Positions 48,628 through 59,828 are shown, numbered from the stretch's first letter. The stretch: 64,000 nt of DNA from Gordonia alkaliphila (GCF_023017165.1 NZ_JALKBW010000001.1:2418001-2482000), one strand, 5' to 3'. Notes: generated by a model not told the origin, from the letters alone. Numbers and translations are program-made.

Positions 48628-49929
48628 CTAGCCCTTCGCGGCTGCGAAGCCCTTGTCGAGATCGGCGAGGATGTCGTCGATGTTCTCGATGCCGACAGCG
48701 AGGCGGATCAGGCCCGGGCTGATGCCGGCGGCGGCGAGCTCGTCGTCGCTCAGCTGGCTGTGCGTGGTGGTGGCGGGCTGGATCACCAGGGAGCGGACGT
48801 CACCGATGTTGGCGACGTGGCTGTGCAGTTCCAGCGAGTCGACGAACTTGCGGCCCGACTCCTTGCCGCCGACGATCTCGAAGCCGAGCACCGCGCCCTG
48901 GCCCTTCGGCATGAGCTTCTGGCCGAGCTCGTAGTACGGCGACGACTCCAGGCCGGCGTAGGTGACCGACTCGACCTGCGGGTGCGCCTCGAGGTAGGCC
49001 GCCACCTTCTGCGCGTTGGCGACGTGGCGCTCCACGCGCAGGCTCAGGGTCTCGATGCCCTGGGCCAGCAGGAAGGCGTTGAACGGCGAGATGGCCGAAC
49101 CGGTGTCGCGCAGCAGCTGCACGCGCGCCTTGAGGGCGTAGGCCGGGGCGCCGAGGTCGGCGTAGACCACGCCGCCGTAGCTGGGATCGGGCTGGGTGAA
49201 GCCGGGGAAGAGGCTCTCGCCGTCGCGCTCGACGCGCCAGTCGAAGGTGCCGCCGTCGATGATGACGCCGCCGATGGAGGTGCCGTGGCCGCCGATGTAC
49301 TTGGTAGCCGAGTGCACGACGATGTCGGCGCCGTGGTCCAACGGGTTGAACAGGTACGGCGTGGCGACGGTGTTGTCGACGATGAACGGCAGCCCGGCCT
49401 CGTGGGCCACCTTGCCGATCGCCTCGACGTCGAGGATCTGGTTGTGCGGGTTGGCGATCGACTCACCGAAGACGGCGCGGGTGTTCGGCTGGATCGCGGC
49501 GCGCCACGACTCCGGATCGTCCGGGTTCTCGACGAACGACACCTGGATACCGAACTTCGGCAGGGTGTGCGCGAACAGGTTGTAGGTGCCGCCGTAGATA
49601 CGGGGGCTGGAGACGACGTGGCCGCCGTTCTCGACGATGTTCTGGATCGCGTAGGTGGTGGCGGCCTGGCCCGAGGCCAGCAGCAGCGCGGCGACGCCGC
49701 CGCCGAGGGCGGCCAGACGCTGCTCCACCGCGTCCTGCGTCGGGTTCATGATGCGCGTGTAGATGTTGCCCGGCTCGGCCAGGGCGAACAGGTTCGCGGC
49801 GTGGTCGGTGTCGTCGAAGACGAACGAGGTGGTCTGGAAGATCGGCAAGGCCCGTGCCTTGGTGTCGCCGACGGTCTGGCCGGCGTGCACCTGAAGGGTC
49901 TCGAAGCTCCACTGGTTGGCGTCAGACAT
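48628..49929 (-). CDS. metY: O-acetylhomoserine sulfhydrylase
   Basis: A 433-aa PLP enzyme of the Cys/Met gamma family converting O-acetylhomoserine and sulfide to homocysteine. The PLP lysine is in VVHSATKYIGGHG (about residue 207), and SSPRIYGGTYNLF and DNTVATPYLFNPL are seen. ATG 49929 (MSDANQWSF) is chosen over 49965, which lies in the hairpin-rich leader. Together with metX it makes homocysteine. Confidence 0.96.
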   Translation of the reverse strand: MSDANQWSFETLQVHAGQTVGDTKARALPIFQTTSFVFDDTDHAANLFALAEPGNIYTRIMNPTQDAVEQRLAALGGGVAALLLASGQAATTYAIQNIVENGGHVVSSPRIYGGTYNLFAHTLPKFGIQVSFVENPDDPESWRAAIQPNTRAVFGESIANPHNQILDVEAIGKVAHEAGLPFIVDNTVATPYLFNPLDHGADIVVHSATKYIGGHGTSIGGVIIDGGTFDWRVERDGESLFPGFTQPDPSYGGVVYADLGAPAYALKARVQLLRDTGSAISPFNAFLLAQGIETLSLRVERHVANAQKVAAYLEAHPQVESVTYAGLESSPYYELGQKLMPKGQGAVLGFEIVGGKESGRKFVDSLELHSHVANIGDVRSLVIQPATTTHSQLSDDELAAAGISPGLIRLAVGIENIDDILADLDKGFAAAKG

Positions 49930-49957
49930 AGACGTCAGATCACTTTCTATCGGTCGG

Positions 49958-49972
49958 CCGGGCACTGCCCGG
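49958..49972 (-). promoter_or_regulatory. Leader hairpin near the metY start
   Basis: CCGGGC-ACT-GCCCGG, a 6-bp stem, 29 nt before the ATG. It is part of the probable riboswitch expression platform. Confidence 0.5.
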
Positions 49973-49976
49973 TGAG

Positions 49977-49995
49977 GGGTCCGACCCTCGGACCC
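49977..49995 (-). terminator. Leader hairpin between riboswitch and metY
   Basis: GGGTCCGA-GGG-TCGGACCC on the RNA strand, a perfect 8-bp stem with a 3-nt loop. It could be a terminator or anti-element of the SAM-IV expression platform; no T-tract follows. Confidence 0.5.
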
Positions 49996-50001
49996 GCGCT
50001 T

Positions 50002-50022
50002 GTCGTCACGTCGCGTGACGAC
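50002..50022 (-). promoter_or_regulatory. Hairpin directly after the SAM-IV core
   Basis: GTCGTCACG-CGA-CGTGACGAC, a perfect 9-bp stem just downstream of P1. In SAM-IV RNAs a 3' hairpin belongs to the pseudoknotted architecture, so this may be part of the aptamer rather than the platform. Confidence 0.6.
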
Positions 50023-50103
50023 CAGGTCATCACCCGGAGCACCCCACCGCGGTTGGAGGGTTGCCGTTCAGCGAGCCGGGGCTTGGCGCTGACACTCATG
50101 ACC
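50022..50103 (-). ncRNA. SAM-IV riboswitch upstream of metY-metX
   Basis: On the minus strand the RNA runs GGTCATGAGTGTCAGCG ... GGCAACCCTCCAACCGCGG ... GGTGATGACC, closely matching the SAM-IV class of Actinomycetales. P1 pairs GGTCAT with ATGACC, and the GGCAACC element and the CCGCGGTGGGGTGC arm form the SAM-binding core. S-adenosylmethionine binding should lower metY-metX expression. Confidence 0.93.
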
Positions 50104-50113
50104 TGTGCCTCAG

Positions 50114-50142
50114 GATATAGCACCACCGACGCGTGCCGGTAA
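50114..50142 (-). promoter_or_regulatory. Promoter of the metY-metX transcript
   Basis: On the minus strand TTACCG (-35, 50142-50137) and TATATC (-10, 50119-50114) are spaced 17 bp, placing the transcript start just before the riboswitch. Confidence 0.65.
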
Positions 50143-50324
50143 CACCAGGCAGGGGCGTGAACTTAACTCTTCGCAGGTCGCGGCACTGTGGTACTGGCGG
50201 CGGGCGAAGTCGCCGTCGTTCTGGGCATTCCTCCGAACGGACGATAGCCGTCGGACCGGCGGTGACGGACGCTGGAGGCGAGGGGCGTTCTGCTCCATTT
50301 CCGCTGGGCAGGGGGCGATCCATC

Positions 50325-51857
50325 ATGAACGCACGATCGCTGCGGTCGCTGACACGACGCGGCACCGTGGTGGTCGCTGCGGCCGCAGTTCTGGGCGCCG
50401 GCGCGCTGCCCGCGGTGGCCGGAGCCGACCCGGTCGACTGCGGCGGCGGGGCGTTGATCGCCGTCGCCGGCACCAACGATGTGGGCGCCAACCATCTCAT
50501 CGGGGTGAAACAGCGGTACACCGGCAAGATGGCCAACGGGACCGTGAACCCCCACAGCCCGTACCAGGGTGACAACGCCTACCGCGTCATCGCGCCGACC
50601 TATCCCACCGAACTGTGGCCGGTCGGCACCGTCGCCTACGACGACGACGTGCGCCGCGGCACCGTGGCCACCGCCCAGGCGATCGCGGAGTACCAGGCCG
50701 AATGCCCGGGTAAACCGGTCGTCGTGGCCGGCTACTCGCAGGGCGCGCGTGTGGCGGGCGATGTGCTCAACGCGGTCGGGACGTCGACCTCCACCAAGAC
50801 CGTCGACGGCGTGACGTACCGCGAAGTGGTCGGCCCGGACGGCGAGTCGTACTGGATCAGCGCCGACGGCCTGACCGGGGAGCTGTACTCCGATCCCCGG
50901 CGGGACGGGCCGGAGAGCGGACGCGGCATCGAGCAGACGCTGCTCGGCGTGCTCCCCGGACTCACGATGAGCGGCGCGCGCGCGGGTGGTTTCGGCGACG
51001 TCCCGGTGACCAGCTTCTGCGTCGAAGGGGATCCGATCTGCGATCTGCCCGACCCGCTGCACGATCCGATCGGAGCGATCGACGGCCTGGTCGGCTACTT
51101 CACCAAGCACGGCTACTACCCGTGGCGGATGTGGCGCCCAGTGACCGACAGCGGGACCTGGCAGTGTGCGGCCGACCCGGCCGTCGTGCAGGCCGGGGCC
51201 GGCGTCGGCTACGTGGAGTGCATGATCCCGGCCGGATCGGCGATCAGCGGAGTCCGGCGGGACGCGGTGAACCAGGTGCGCGCAGCCCTCGGCCTGCCGC
51301 CGCGCGACGTGATCGACGTCCTCAGCCTGCGGCCGAATCTGAACGGGATCTTCCCGCACGCCAACCTGTCCGACCTCCAGTGGTTGGTGACGCCGGTGTT
51401 CACGCTGCTGCCCGAACTGCCGAACCTGGGCTACGGCGGCTACCTGCCCAGCGTGCTCCTGTTCCAGGACCTGCTGAACGGTGTGCGCGATCTGAACCTG
51501 CCCGCGGTATTGCAGAGCCTGCAGGGCATCGCGGGCAGCGTGGTGTCGATCGCGGCCATGCCGCTGCGGTTCGTGGAGCACTGGGTGGGGGAGGCGGTCG
51601 AGCTGGTGCGCGATGGAACCTCGTCCACCACCGGCACCGAGACACTGCGGTTCGCCTCGGACGCGCCGACCGCATCGTCGGAGGCGCCGACGTTGCTCGT
51701 GGAGCCGACGCCGACCACGATCGATCCGCCTGTCGTGACGCCGCAGGTCGACACCCCGTCCGTCGAATCGCCGTCTGTCGAAGTCCCTGCAGTGGAAGCG
51801 CCGGCAGGGGAAGTGCCGTCGGAGGACGAGGCTCCGCTCGACGAGATCACGGCGTGA
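50325..51857 (+). CDS. Secreted cutinase / PE-PPE-type serine hydrolase
   Basis: A 510-aa protein with a signal peptide (RSLTRRGTVVVAAAAVLG, cleavage near VAGA-DP). The alpha/beta-hydrolase domain has the nucleophile in VVVAGYSQGARVAG (about residue 130), a candidate Asp in VEGDPICDLP and a candidate His in FTKHGYYP. The C-terminal tail is Pro/Thr/Glu-rich with PSVESPSVEVPAVEAP repeats, perhaps a wall-spanning linker. It should hydrolyse lipid or polyester bonds outside the membrane. ATG 50325 follows GGGGG. It is divergent from metY. Confidence 0.88.
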   Translation: MNARSLRSLTRRGTVVVAAAAVLGAGALPAVAGADPVDCGGGALIAVAGTNDVGANHLIGVKQRYTGKMANGTVNPHSPYQGDNAYRVIAPTYPTELWPVGTVAYDDDVRRGTVATAQAIAEYQAECPGKPVVVAGYSQGARVAGDVLNAVGTSTSTKTVDGVTYREVVGPDGESYWISADGLTGELYSDPRRDGPESGRGIEQTLLGVLPGLTMSGARAGGFGDVPVTSFCVEGDPICDLPDPLHDPIGAIDGLVGYFTKHGYYPWRMWRPVTDSGTWQCAADPAVVQAGAGVGYVECMIPAGSAISGVRRDAVNQVRAALGLPPRDVIDVLSLRPNLNGIFPHANLSDLQWLVTPVFTLLPELPNLGYGGYLPSVLLFQDLLNGVRDLNLPAVLQSLQGIAGSVVSIAAMPLRFVEHWVGEAVELVRDGTSSTTGTETLRFASDAPTASSEAPTLLVEPTPTTIDPPVVTPQVDTPSVESPSVEVPAVEAPAGEVPSEDEAPLDEITA

Positions 51858-51885
51858 CCGCGCAGGGCGGCTAAGCTGCTGGGCT

Positions 51886-53782
<1,897 letters not shown>

Positions 53783-53793
53783 CGTCGGCTTCG

Positions 53794-54855
53794 ATGGGAG
53801 CAATCGTCGACCGGATCAAAGCACTCGTGGCCCGAGCCGTCGCGCTCTTCGAAACGCTGAAGACGCGCTGGCCGTGGCTCGGGCACATCCTGGCGACGCT
53901 CACCCGCTACGGTGAGCGCCGGGGCAGCACCTATGCCGCGGCCATCGCCTTCAGCGGGATCCTCGCGCTGGTCCCCATCCTGATGGTGAGCTTCTCGATC
54001 GCCGGTTTCGTGCTGGCCAGTCGGCCGGACCTGGTCGACACCCTGGTGCGCGAAGTGGTCGAGGCGATGCCGGGCCAGTTGGGCGAGACGGTCGGCGACA
54101 TCATCACCTCGGCCATCGACTCGCGCGGCGCGGTCGGTCTGATCGGCTTGGTCAGCGCCGCCCTCACCGGCATCGGCTGGATGGGGCTGGTGCGCACCGG
54201 CATCACCGACATGTGGGGCGGCCGCACAAGCACCAACGCGATCCTGGCGAAGGTCAAGGACCTGGGCATGTTCGTGGTCCTCGGTCTGGTCTTCGTCCTC
54301 ACCATCGCGCTGACGGTCATCGCCACCGGGCCGATCGCCCTGAAGGTGACCGAGTGGCTGGGCCTGGGCGACGTCAGCGAACTGCTCAAGCTGGGCTCCC
54401 AGCTGATCGCAGTGCTGGGCACCTGGGGGCTGTTCATCGTGGTACTGGCCCGACTGCCGCGCCACCGACTCCCGGTCCGCGTGGTCCTCTGGCCGGCCCT
54501 GGCCACCGCGCTGATCTTCACCGCACTCAAAACGCTCGGCGGCCTGTACCTGCAGTCGGTGCTGAACAGCCCGGCGGGCGTCGCCTTCGGTCCGATCCTG
54601 GGCATGCTGGCCTTCGCCTTCCTGGCCTCGCAGATCGTGCTGTACGCGTCCGCCTGGATCGCGGCGAACCCGCGCAACGAGCAGTACCAACTGGTGGACT
54701 ACACGCACGAGGACGATGAGGCCGAGCGCGAACCGGTGGTCCTGGCACCGGTGTACGAGCAGACGGAGGCGCCCACGGCCCGCGCCCTGCTGACCGCGGC
54801 CGGGATCGGCGCGGCCGCCGCGGGCCTGTACGGCTGGGTCCGCCGGGACCGCTGA
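53794..54855 (+). CDS. yhjD: YhjD/YihY-family inner membrane protein
   Basis: A 353-aa BrkB-type protein with six membrane segments. TRYGERRGSTYAAAIAFSGILALVPI and a GPILGMLAFAFLASQIVLY C-terminal helix are typical. YhjD has been linked to lipid export in other bacteria; the exact role here is unknown. It starts 11 nt after trpS, the same pairing as in mycobacteria. Confidence 0.88.
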   Translation: MGAIVDRIKALVARAVALFETLKTRWPWLGHILATLTRYGERRGSTYAAAIAFSGILALVPILMVSFSIAGFVLASRPDLVDTLVREVVEAMPGQLGETVGDIITSAIDSRGAVGLIGLVSAALTGIGWMGLVRTGITDMWGGRTSTNAILAKVKDLGMFVVLGLVFVLTIALTVIATGPIALKVTEWLGLGDVSELLKLGSQLIAVLGTWGLFIVVLARLPRHRLPVRVVLWPALATALIFTALKTLGGLYLQSVLNSPAGVAFGPILGMLAFAFLASQIVLYASAWIAANPRNEQYQLVDYTHEDDEAEREPVVLAPVYEQTEAPTARALLTAAGIGAAAAGLYGWVRRDR

Positions 54856-54875
54856 GGCTCGTCGGGCCGGCGGGC

Positions 54876-56140
54876 TCAGCGTCGTCGACGATGCCGTCGC
54901 ACGGCCAGCACCACCAGCGAGGCCGCGGTCAACGTCAGCACGCCCACCAGGATCAGCTGCAGCGGGCCCATCGCGGCCGCATCGGTGCCGGAGCCGGCCC
55001 ACGCGGGCTGGTCCTTGCCGGACGTCTTCTCGGCCCCGGTGTCCAGGCTGCCCACCGCGATCGACGGGTCGGCGGCGAAGCCGTAGTCGAGCATGCGGAC
55101 CGCCTGATCATGATAGCTGTTGTCGCCCTCGGTGAGCCCGAACAGCTGCACGATCAGCAGCTTCCGGCCGTCCTTCTCGACGGCGCCGACGAAGGTCTTG
55201 AGCGCGTCGTCGGTGTAGCCGGTCTTGCCGCCGAGGACGGTCATGCCGGGTACGCCGTCGCGCAGCAGGGTGTTGGAGGTGCCCATCAGGTAGGCGGGAT
55301 GGTCCTCGTCGCCGGGGACGTCCTTGCGGGCCGGGTAGCCGGGGAACCGATACGACGACAGGCCGATCATGGCGGCGAACTCGTCGTTCTCCATGCCGGC
55401 GCGGAAGATCACCGCCAGGTCGTAGGGCGAGGTGGACATGCCGGCCGCGTCGAGACCGGACGGGCTCGCCGCCCGCGTGTCCAGTGCGCCGAGCGCCTTG
55501 GCTTTGGCGTTCATCTTGGCCAGCGTCTCGTCGTAGCCGCCGAGTTCACGGGCCAGCATGTTGGCGCAGTCGTTGCCGGACACCACCAGCAGGCCGGTGA
55601 CGATGTCGCGGGTGGTGTACTGCCCGCCGGGGCCGACGCCGCAGGCATCGCCTTCCATCGACCAGTCGTTGACGGTCGCTTCGATCGGCGTGTTCAGGTC
55701 CAGTTCTTCGAGCGCCACCAGGGCCAGCAGCACCTTGATGGTCGACGCCGGGCGGTAGCGCCCGTGCGGATCCAGCGCGGCGATCACCGCGCCCGTGTCC
55801 AGATCGGCGATCAGCCAGCCCTGCGAGGTGAGATCCGCCGGGGTGGGTCCGGCGGCCGGGTCGGCGACGATCCGCACTCGCCCAGGCGCTCGCCGCCGAC
55901 GGCGGGTCGGCACGGCAGGGAGCGGTGGTCGCCGGCGCGACGGTCTCCGATCGTCGACCGCCGGCGGGTGTGGATCTCGTGCGGGCATTCCGGGGGCACG
56001 GTGCCGGTGGGCAGCAGGACCGTCGGGGTGGGCGCCGAGCCGGGATCGGCCGACGCCGCAGCGGGAATCAGCGCGCCGCTGACGGCGAGGACGGCGGTGA
56101 GTACGACGGGCAGGAACCGGGAAAGTGATGAGGAGCGCAT
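54876..56140 (-). pseudogene. D-alanyl-D-alanine carboxypeptidase (DacB1-like), 5' part with several frame breaks
   Basis: The catalytic part is intact: SxxK in RPASTIKVLLAL, SGN in VVSGNDCANML and KTG in VLGGKTGYTDDA, then a C-terminal membrane anchor. These enzymes trim the peptidoglycan pentapeptide outside the membrane. The signal peptide (MRSSSLSRFLPVVLTAVLAV, from 56140) is in another frame. Between 55985 and 55870 the expected sequence (CPHEIHT, PPAVDD, SETVAPATTAP, GGERLGECG, IVADPAAGPTPADLTSQGW) needs four single-base restorations. The longest intact frame (to 56180) lacks a signal peptide. This is either decay or a local cluster of sequence errors. Confidence 0.8.
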
Positions 56141-56180
56141 TGCGGGGAAATTGTACCGATCGGTGCGGCGGCGCCGACAA

Positions 56181-56212
56181 CGAAGCCCCCGGTCAGCGGA
56201 CCGGGGGCTTCG
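56181..56212. terminator. Strong hairpin terminator of the sdh operon
   Basis: CGAAGCCCCCGGTC pairs perfectly with GACCGGGGGCTTCG (14-bp stem, 4-nt loop), 22 bp after the sdhB stop. It separates sdhCDAB from the carboxypeptidase gene downstream. Confidence 0.85.
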
Positions 56213-56233
56213 TCGGGGCTGCAGAGTGGACTG

Positions 56234-57007
56234 TCAGCGCGAGAACATCAGGGCGCGCTTGACCTCTTGGATCGCCTGCGTCACCTGAATGCCACGCGGG
56301 CATGCGTCGGTGCAGTTGAAGGTGGTGCGGCAGCGCCACACACCGTCGGCGTCGTTCAGGATGTCCAGACGCTCGATGGTGCCTTCGTCACGGCTGTCGA
56401 AGATGAAGCGGTGTGCGTTTACGATCGCGGCCGGGCCGTAGTAGCTGCCCTCGGTCCAGAACACGGGGCAGCTGGTGGTGCAGCACGCGCACAGGATGCA
56501 CTTGGTGGTGTCATCGAAGCGGGCGCGGTCGGCCTGGCTCTGGATGTACTCGCGGCTGGGCTCGTTGCCGCTGGTGATCAGGAACGGCTTCACGGCGCGG
56601 AACGCGTCGAAGAAGGGCTCCATGTCGACCACGAGATCCTTCTCCACCGGGAGACCCTTGATGGGTTCGATGGTGATGGTGATCTCTTTGCTGGTGTCCT
56701 TGGGCAGCAGGTCCTTCATCAGGAGCTTGCAGGCCAGCCGGTTGACGCCGTTGATCCGCATGGCATCGCTGCCGCAGATGCCGTGCGCGCAGCTGCGACG
56801 GAACGTCAGGGTGCCGTCCAGGTAGCCCTTCACGTAGAGCAGCAGCGACAGCAGGCGGTCCGAGGGGAGCGCCGGGACGCGGAAGCTCTCGAAGCCCTGC
56901 GCGTCCGGGTTCTCCGGGTTGAAACGGTAGATCTTCAGCGTCACCATCGTCGCTTCCGGCGGCACCGGAGGCAGGTTGGTGGCGTTGTTTTCGACGGTGA
57001 CAGTCAT
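56234..57007 (-). CDS. sdhB: Succinate dehydrogenase iron-sulfur subunit
   Basis: A 257-aa subunit carrying electrons from FAD to quinone. [2Fe-2S] ligands are in RRSCAHGICGSD and a following Cys, and the [4Fe-4S] and [3Fe-4S] ligands are in CILCACCTTSCP and CRTTFNCTDACPRG. Its ATG shares one base with the sdhA TGA, indicating coupling. Confidence 0.97.
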   Translation of the reverse strand: MTVTVENNATNLPPVPPEATMVTLKIYRFNPENPDAQGFESFRVPALPSDRLLSLLLYVKGYLDGTLTFRRSCAHGICGSDAMRINGVNRLACKLLMKDLLPKDTSKEITITIEPIKGLPVEKDLVVDMEPFFDAFRAVKPFLITSGNEPSREYIQSQADRARFDDTTKCILCACCTTSCPVFWTEGSYYGPAAIVNAHRFIFDSRDEGTIERLDILNDADGVWRCRTTFNCTDACPRGIQVTQAIQEVKRALMFSR

Positions 57008-58761
57008 CAGTACTTCCGCTCCATCGGCTTGTAACGGGTCTGAACGACGGGCTTGTAGTCGAGCTCGATGTCCGAGATCAGTCCGTCGCCCTTCTTGTAG
57101 GCCATCGTGTGAACCATGAAGTTCTCATCGTCGCGATCGGGGTAGTCCTCGCGCGCGTGACCGCCGCGGGTCTCCTTGCGGTTGATCGCGCCGACGACCG
57201 TGACCTCGGCCAGTTCGAGCAGGAAGCCCAGCTCGATGGCCTCGAGGAGGTCGGAGTTGAAGCGCTTGCCCTTGTCGGTGACCGTGACGTGCTCGTAGCG
57301 CGCCTTGAGGGCCCGCACGTCGGTGAGCGCCCGGTTGAGGGTCTCCTCGGTGCGGAACACCGCGGCGTTGTCGTTCATGGTCTGCTGCAGCTCGGTGCGG
57401 ATGGTCATGACGTTCTCGTGACCGTGATCGCTGAGCATCTGCGCGACCCACTCCTCGACGCGCGCGGAGGGGTTCTCCTCGAGCTCGGTGAACTCGGTCG
57501 CGTTGGCGTACTCGGCGGCGGCGATGCCGGACCGGCGGCCGAAGACGTTGATGTCGAGCAGCGAGTTGGTGCCGAGGCGGTTGGCGCCGTGCACCGAGAC
57601 GCAGGCGCATTCGCCGGCGGCGTACAGGCCGTGGACCACCTGGGTGTTGTTCGCGAGCACCTGGCCGTTGATGTTGGTCGGGATGCCGCCCATCACGTAG
57701 TGGCAGGTCGGGTAGACCGGGACCAGCTCGGTGACCGGGTCGACGCCCAGGTAGGTGCGCGAGAACTCCATGATGTCGGGGAGCTTGGCCATCAGGGTCT
57801 CTTCCGGGATGTGCGTGACATCCAGGAGGACGTAGTCCTTGTTGGGGCCGGCGCCGCGGCCTTCGAGGACCTCGAGGACCATCGAACGGGCGACGATGTC
57901 GCGCGGGGCGAGGTCCTTGATGGTGGGGGCGTAGCGCTCCATGAAGCGCTCGCCGTCCGCGTTGCGGAGGATGCCGCCCTCGCCGCGGACGCCCTCGGTG
58001 ATGAGGATGCCCAGGCCGGCGAGACCGGTCGGGTGGAACTGGTGGAATTCCATGTCCTCCAGCGGTAGGCCCTTGCGGAAGATGATGCCCATGCCGTCAC
58101 CGGTGAGGGTGTGCGCGTTGGAGGTCACCTTGTACATGCGGCCGCTGCCGCCGGTGGCGAAGATGATCGACTTCGCGTGGAAGACGTGGATCTCGCCGGT
58201 GGCCAGCTCGTAGGCGACGACGCCGTTGGCGACGGGCTCGCCGTTCTCGTCGGTCGTCATGTTCACGTCGAGCGCGTAGAACTCGTTGTAGAACTCGACG
58301 TCGTGCTTCACGCAGTTCTGGTACAGCGTCTGCAGGATCATGTGGCCGGTGCGGTCGGCGGCGTAGCAGGCGCGACGCACCGGAGCCTTGCCGTGATCGC
58401 GGGTGTGGCCACCGAAGCGACGCTGGTCGATGCGGCCTTCCGGGGTGCGGTTGAACGGCAGACCCATCTTCTCCAGGTCGAGCACCGCGTCGATGGCCTC
58501 CTTGGCCATCAGCTCAGCGGCGTCCTGGTCGACGATGTAGTCGCCGCCCTTGACCGTGTCGAAGGTGTGCCATTCCCAGTTGTCTTCCTCGACGTTCGCA
58601 AGGGCGGCGCACATGCCGCCCTGCGCCGCGCCGGTGTGGCTGCGCGTCGGGTAGAGCTTGGTCAGTACCGCGGTGCGGGCGCGCGGAGCGGCCTCGATGG
58701 CCGCGCGCATCCCGGCGCCGCCGGCGCCGACGATGACGACGTCATACCGATGTTCCTGCAT
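57007..58761 (-). CDS. sdhA: Succinate dehydrogenase flavoprotein subunit
   Basis: A 584-aa FAD subunit oxidising succinate to fumarate. The dinucleotide fold is VVIVGAGGAGMRAAIEA, the His for covalent FAD is in TRSHTGAAQGG (about residue 43), and the substrate region is HQFHPTGL with HGANRLGTNSLLD. The start is MQEHRYDVV. Confidence 0.98.
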   Translation of the reverse strand: MQEHRYDVVIVGAGGAGMRAAIEAAPRARTAVLTKLYPTRSHTGAAQGGMCAALANVEEDNWEWHTFDTVKGGDYIVDQDAAELMAKEAIDAVLDLEKMGLPFNRTPEGRIDQRRFGGHTRDHGKAPVRRACYAADRTGHMILQTLYQNCVKHDVEFYNEFYALDVNMTTDENGEPVANGVVAYELATGEIHVFHAKSIIFATGGSGRMYKVTSNAHTLTGDGMGIIFRKGLPLEDMEFHQFHPTGLAGLGILITEGVRGEGGILRNADGERFMERYAPTIKDLAPRDIVARSMVLEVLEGRGAGPNKDYVLLDVTHIPEETLMAKLPDIMEFSRTYLGVDPVTELVPVYPTCHYVMGGIPTNINGQVLANNTQVVHGLYAAGECACVSVHGANRLGTNSLLDINVFGRRSGIAAAEYANATEFTELEENPSARVEEWVAQMLSDHGHENVMTIRTELQQTMNDNAAVFRTEETLNRALTDVRALKARYEHVTVTDKGKRFNSDLLEAIELGFLLELAEVTVVGAINRKETRGGHAREDYPDRDDENFMVHTMAYKKGDGLISDIELDYKPVVQTRYKPMERKY

Positions 58762-58777
58762 GAGTTTCTAGTTCTCC

Positions 58778-59212
58778 TTAGGAGCCGGAGCCGAAGGTGA
58801 GGATCGCGTAGGTGCCGAGGACGAGCACCAGGATCCCGGAGATCGCCAGGAGGGCGTTGAGCCAGAAGCGAGTGCGGTCGTTGCGCGAGTAGTCGGAGAT
58901 GACGGTGCGCAGACCGTTGGCGCCGTGCAGCTGCGCGAGCCACAGCATGGTCAGGTCCCAGACCTGCCAGAAGGGCTCGCGCCAGCGCGCGGCGACGAAG
59001 GAGGCGTCGATGCGGTGCACGCCGTCGTCCCAGGCCAGCATGATGAAGACGTGGCCGAGGGCCAGGATCACCAGGAGCATGCCGGAGAAGCGCATGAACA
59101 GCCATGCCCACTTCTCGAAGTTGGTGCGGCTCTGCGCGCGCGGTGCGCGCGGTGCGTCCAGGCTGGCCGGCCGGTCGTAATCGGTCGCGATGGTTTTGGC
59201 TTCGATAGTCAT
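58778..59212 (-). CDS. sdhD: Succinate dehydrogenase membrane anchor subunit
   Basis: A 144-aa protein with three membrane segments. The His in ALGHVFIML is the probable haem/quinone-site ligand. MTIEAKTIA at 59212 is the chosen start, behind a GGGAG site. Confidence 0.92.
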   Translation of the reverse strand: MTIEAKTIATDYDRPASLDAPRAPRAQSRTNFEKWAWLFMRFSGMLLVILALGHVFIMLAWDDGVHRIDASFVAARWREPFWQVWDLTMLWLAQLHGANGLRTVISDYSRNDRTRFWLNALLAISGILVLVLGTYAILTFGSGS

Positions 59213-59226
59213 TACTCTTCGCTCCC

Positions 59227-59634
59227 TTAGAACGCGTGGCTGATGATCAGCGACAGCAGGCGGACGGCGGCGGCGGTGAAGACCACGGCGAAGACGCCGA
59301 CGACGGTCCACAGCATCTGACGCTGGTACTTGGGGCCGTTACCCCAGAAGTCGATCAGGATGACGCGGATACCGTTGAGGGCGTGCCACAGGAGGCAGAA
59401 GACCAGGCCGATCTCCATCAGACCGATGTACCAGGTCTTGTAGGTGTCGATGATCTCGGTGTACGTGTTCTGGTTCACGCGGATCACCGCGGTGTCCAGT
59501 ACGTGCACGAACAGGAAGAAGAAGATGGTGACGCCGGTGATCCGCTGAAGCACCCAGGCCCACATGCCGGGATCTCCGCGGTAGAGAGAGCGTTTGCGCA
59601 CCGGATCCGGTGCGACCTCGGTGGGGGTGCTCAT
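59227..59634 (-). CDS. sdhC: Succinate dehydrogenase cytochrome b556 subunit
   Basis: A 135-aa anchor with three membrane segments. SLYRGDPGMWAWVLQRITG is the family N-terminus, and the histidines in FFLFVHVLDT and LLWHALNGIR are probable haem ligands. It is the first gene of sdhCDAB. Confidence 0.93.
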   Translation of the reverse strand: MSTPTEVAPDPVRKRSLYRGDPGMWAWVLQRITGVTIFFFLFVHVLDTAVIRVNQNTYTEIIDTYKTWYIGLMEIGLVFCLLWHALNGIRVILIDFWGNGPKYQRQMLWTVVGVFAVVFTAAAVRLLSLIISHAF

Positions 59635-59783
59635 CGCGTTCTACGCCTCCAAAGTGTCGACAAGTGAAGTCGGGCTCGGGTGCTGCGGGCGCAGACCAAA
59701 GGCCCAATGACTCCTGACTTTAAACCCATGCTGAGTGTTGTCATAAATCCTTGTAACAATGTGACGGAGACCAGATCCAGGCC

Positions 59784-59802
59784 TTAGGTTTGCCTTACCT
59801 TT
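59784..59802. promoter_or_regulatory. DtxR/IdeR-like iron box between sdhC and cdd
   Basis: TTAGGTTTGCCTTACCTTT agrees with the iron-box consensus TTAGGTTAGSCTAACCTAA at 15 of 19 positions. It lies 26 bp before cdd and 149 bp before sdhC. Iron-dependent repression of the FeS/haem enzyme SDH would be logical; the distance favours cdd. Confidence 0.55.
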
Positions 59803-59828
59803 TGAATTCCGCGATTCGAGGAGCGAAA

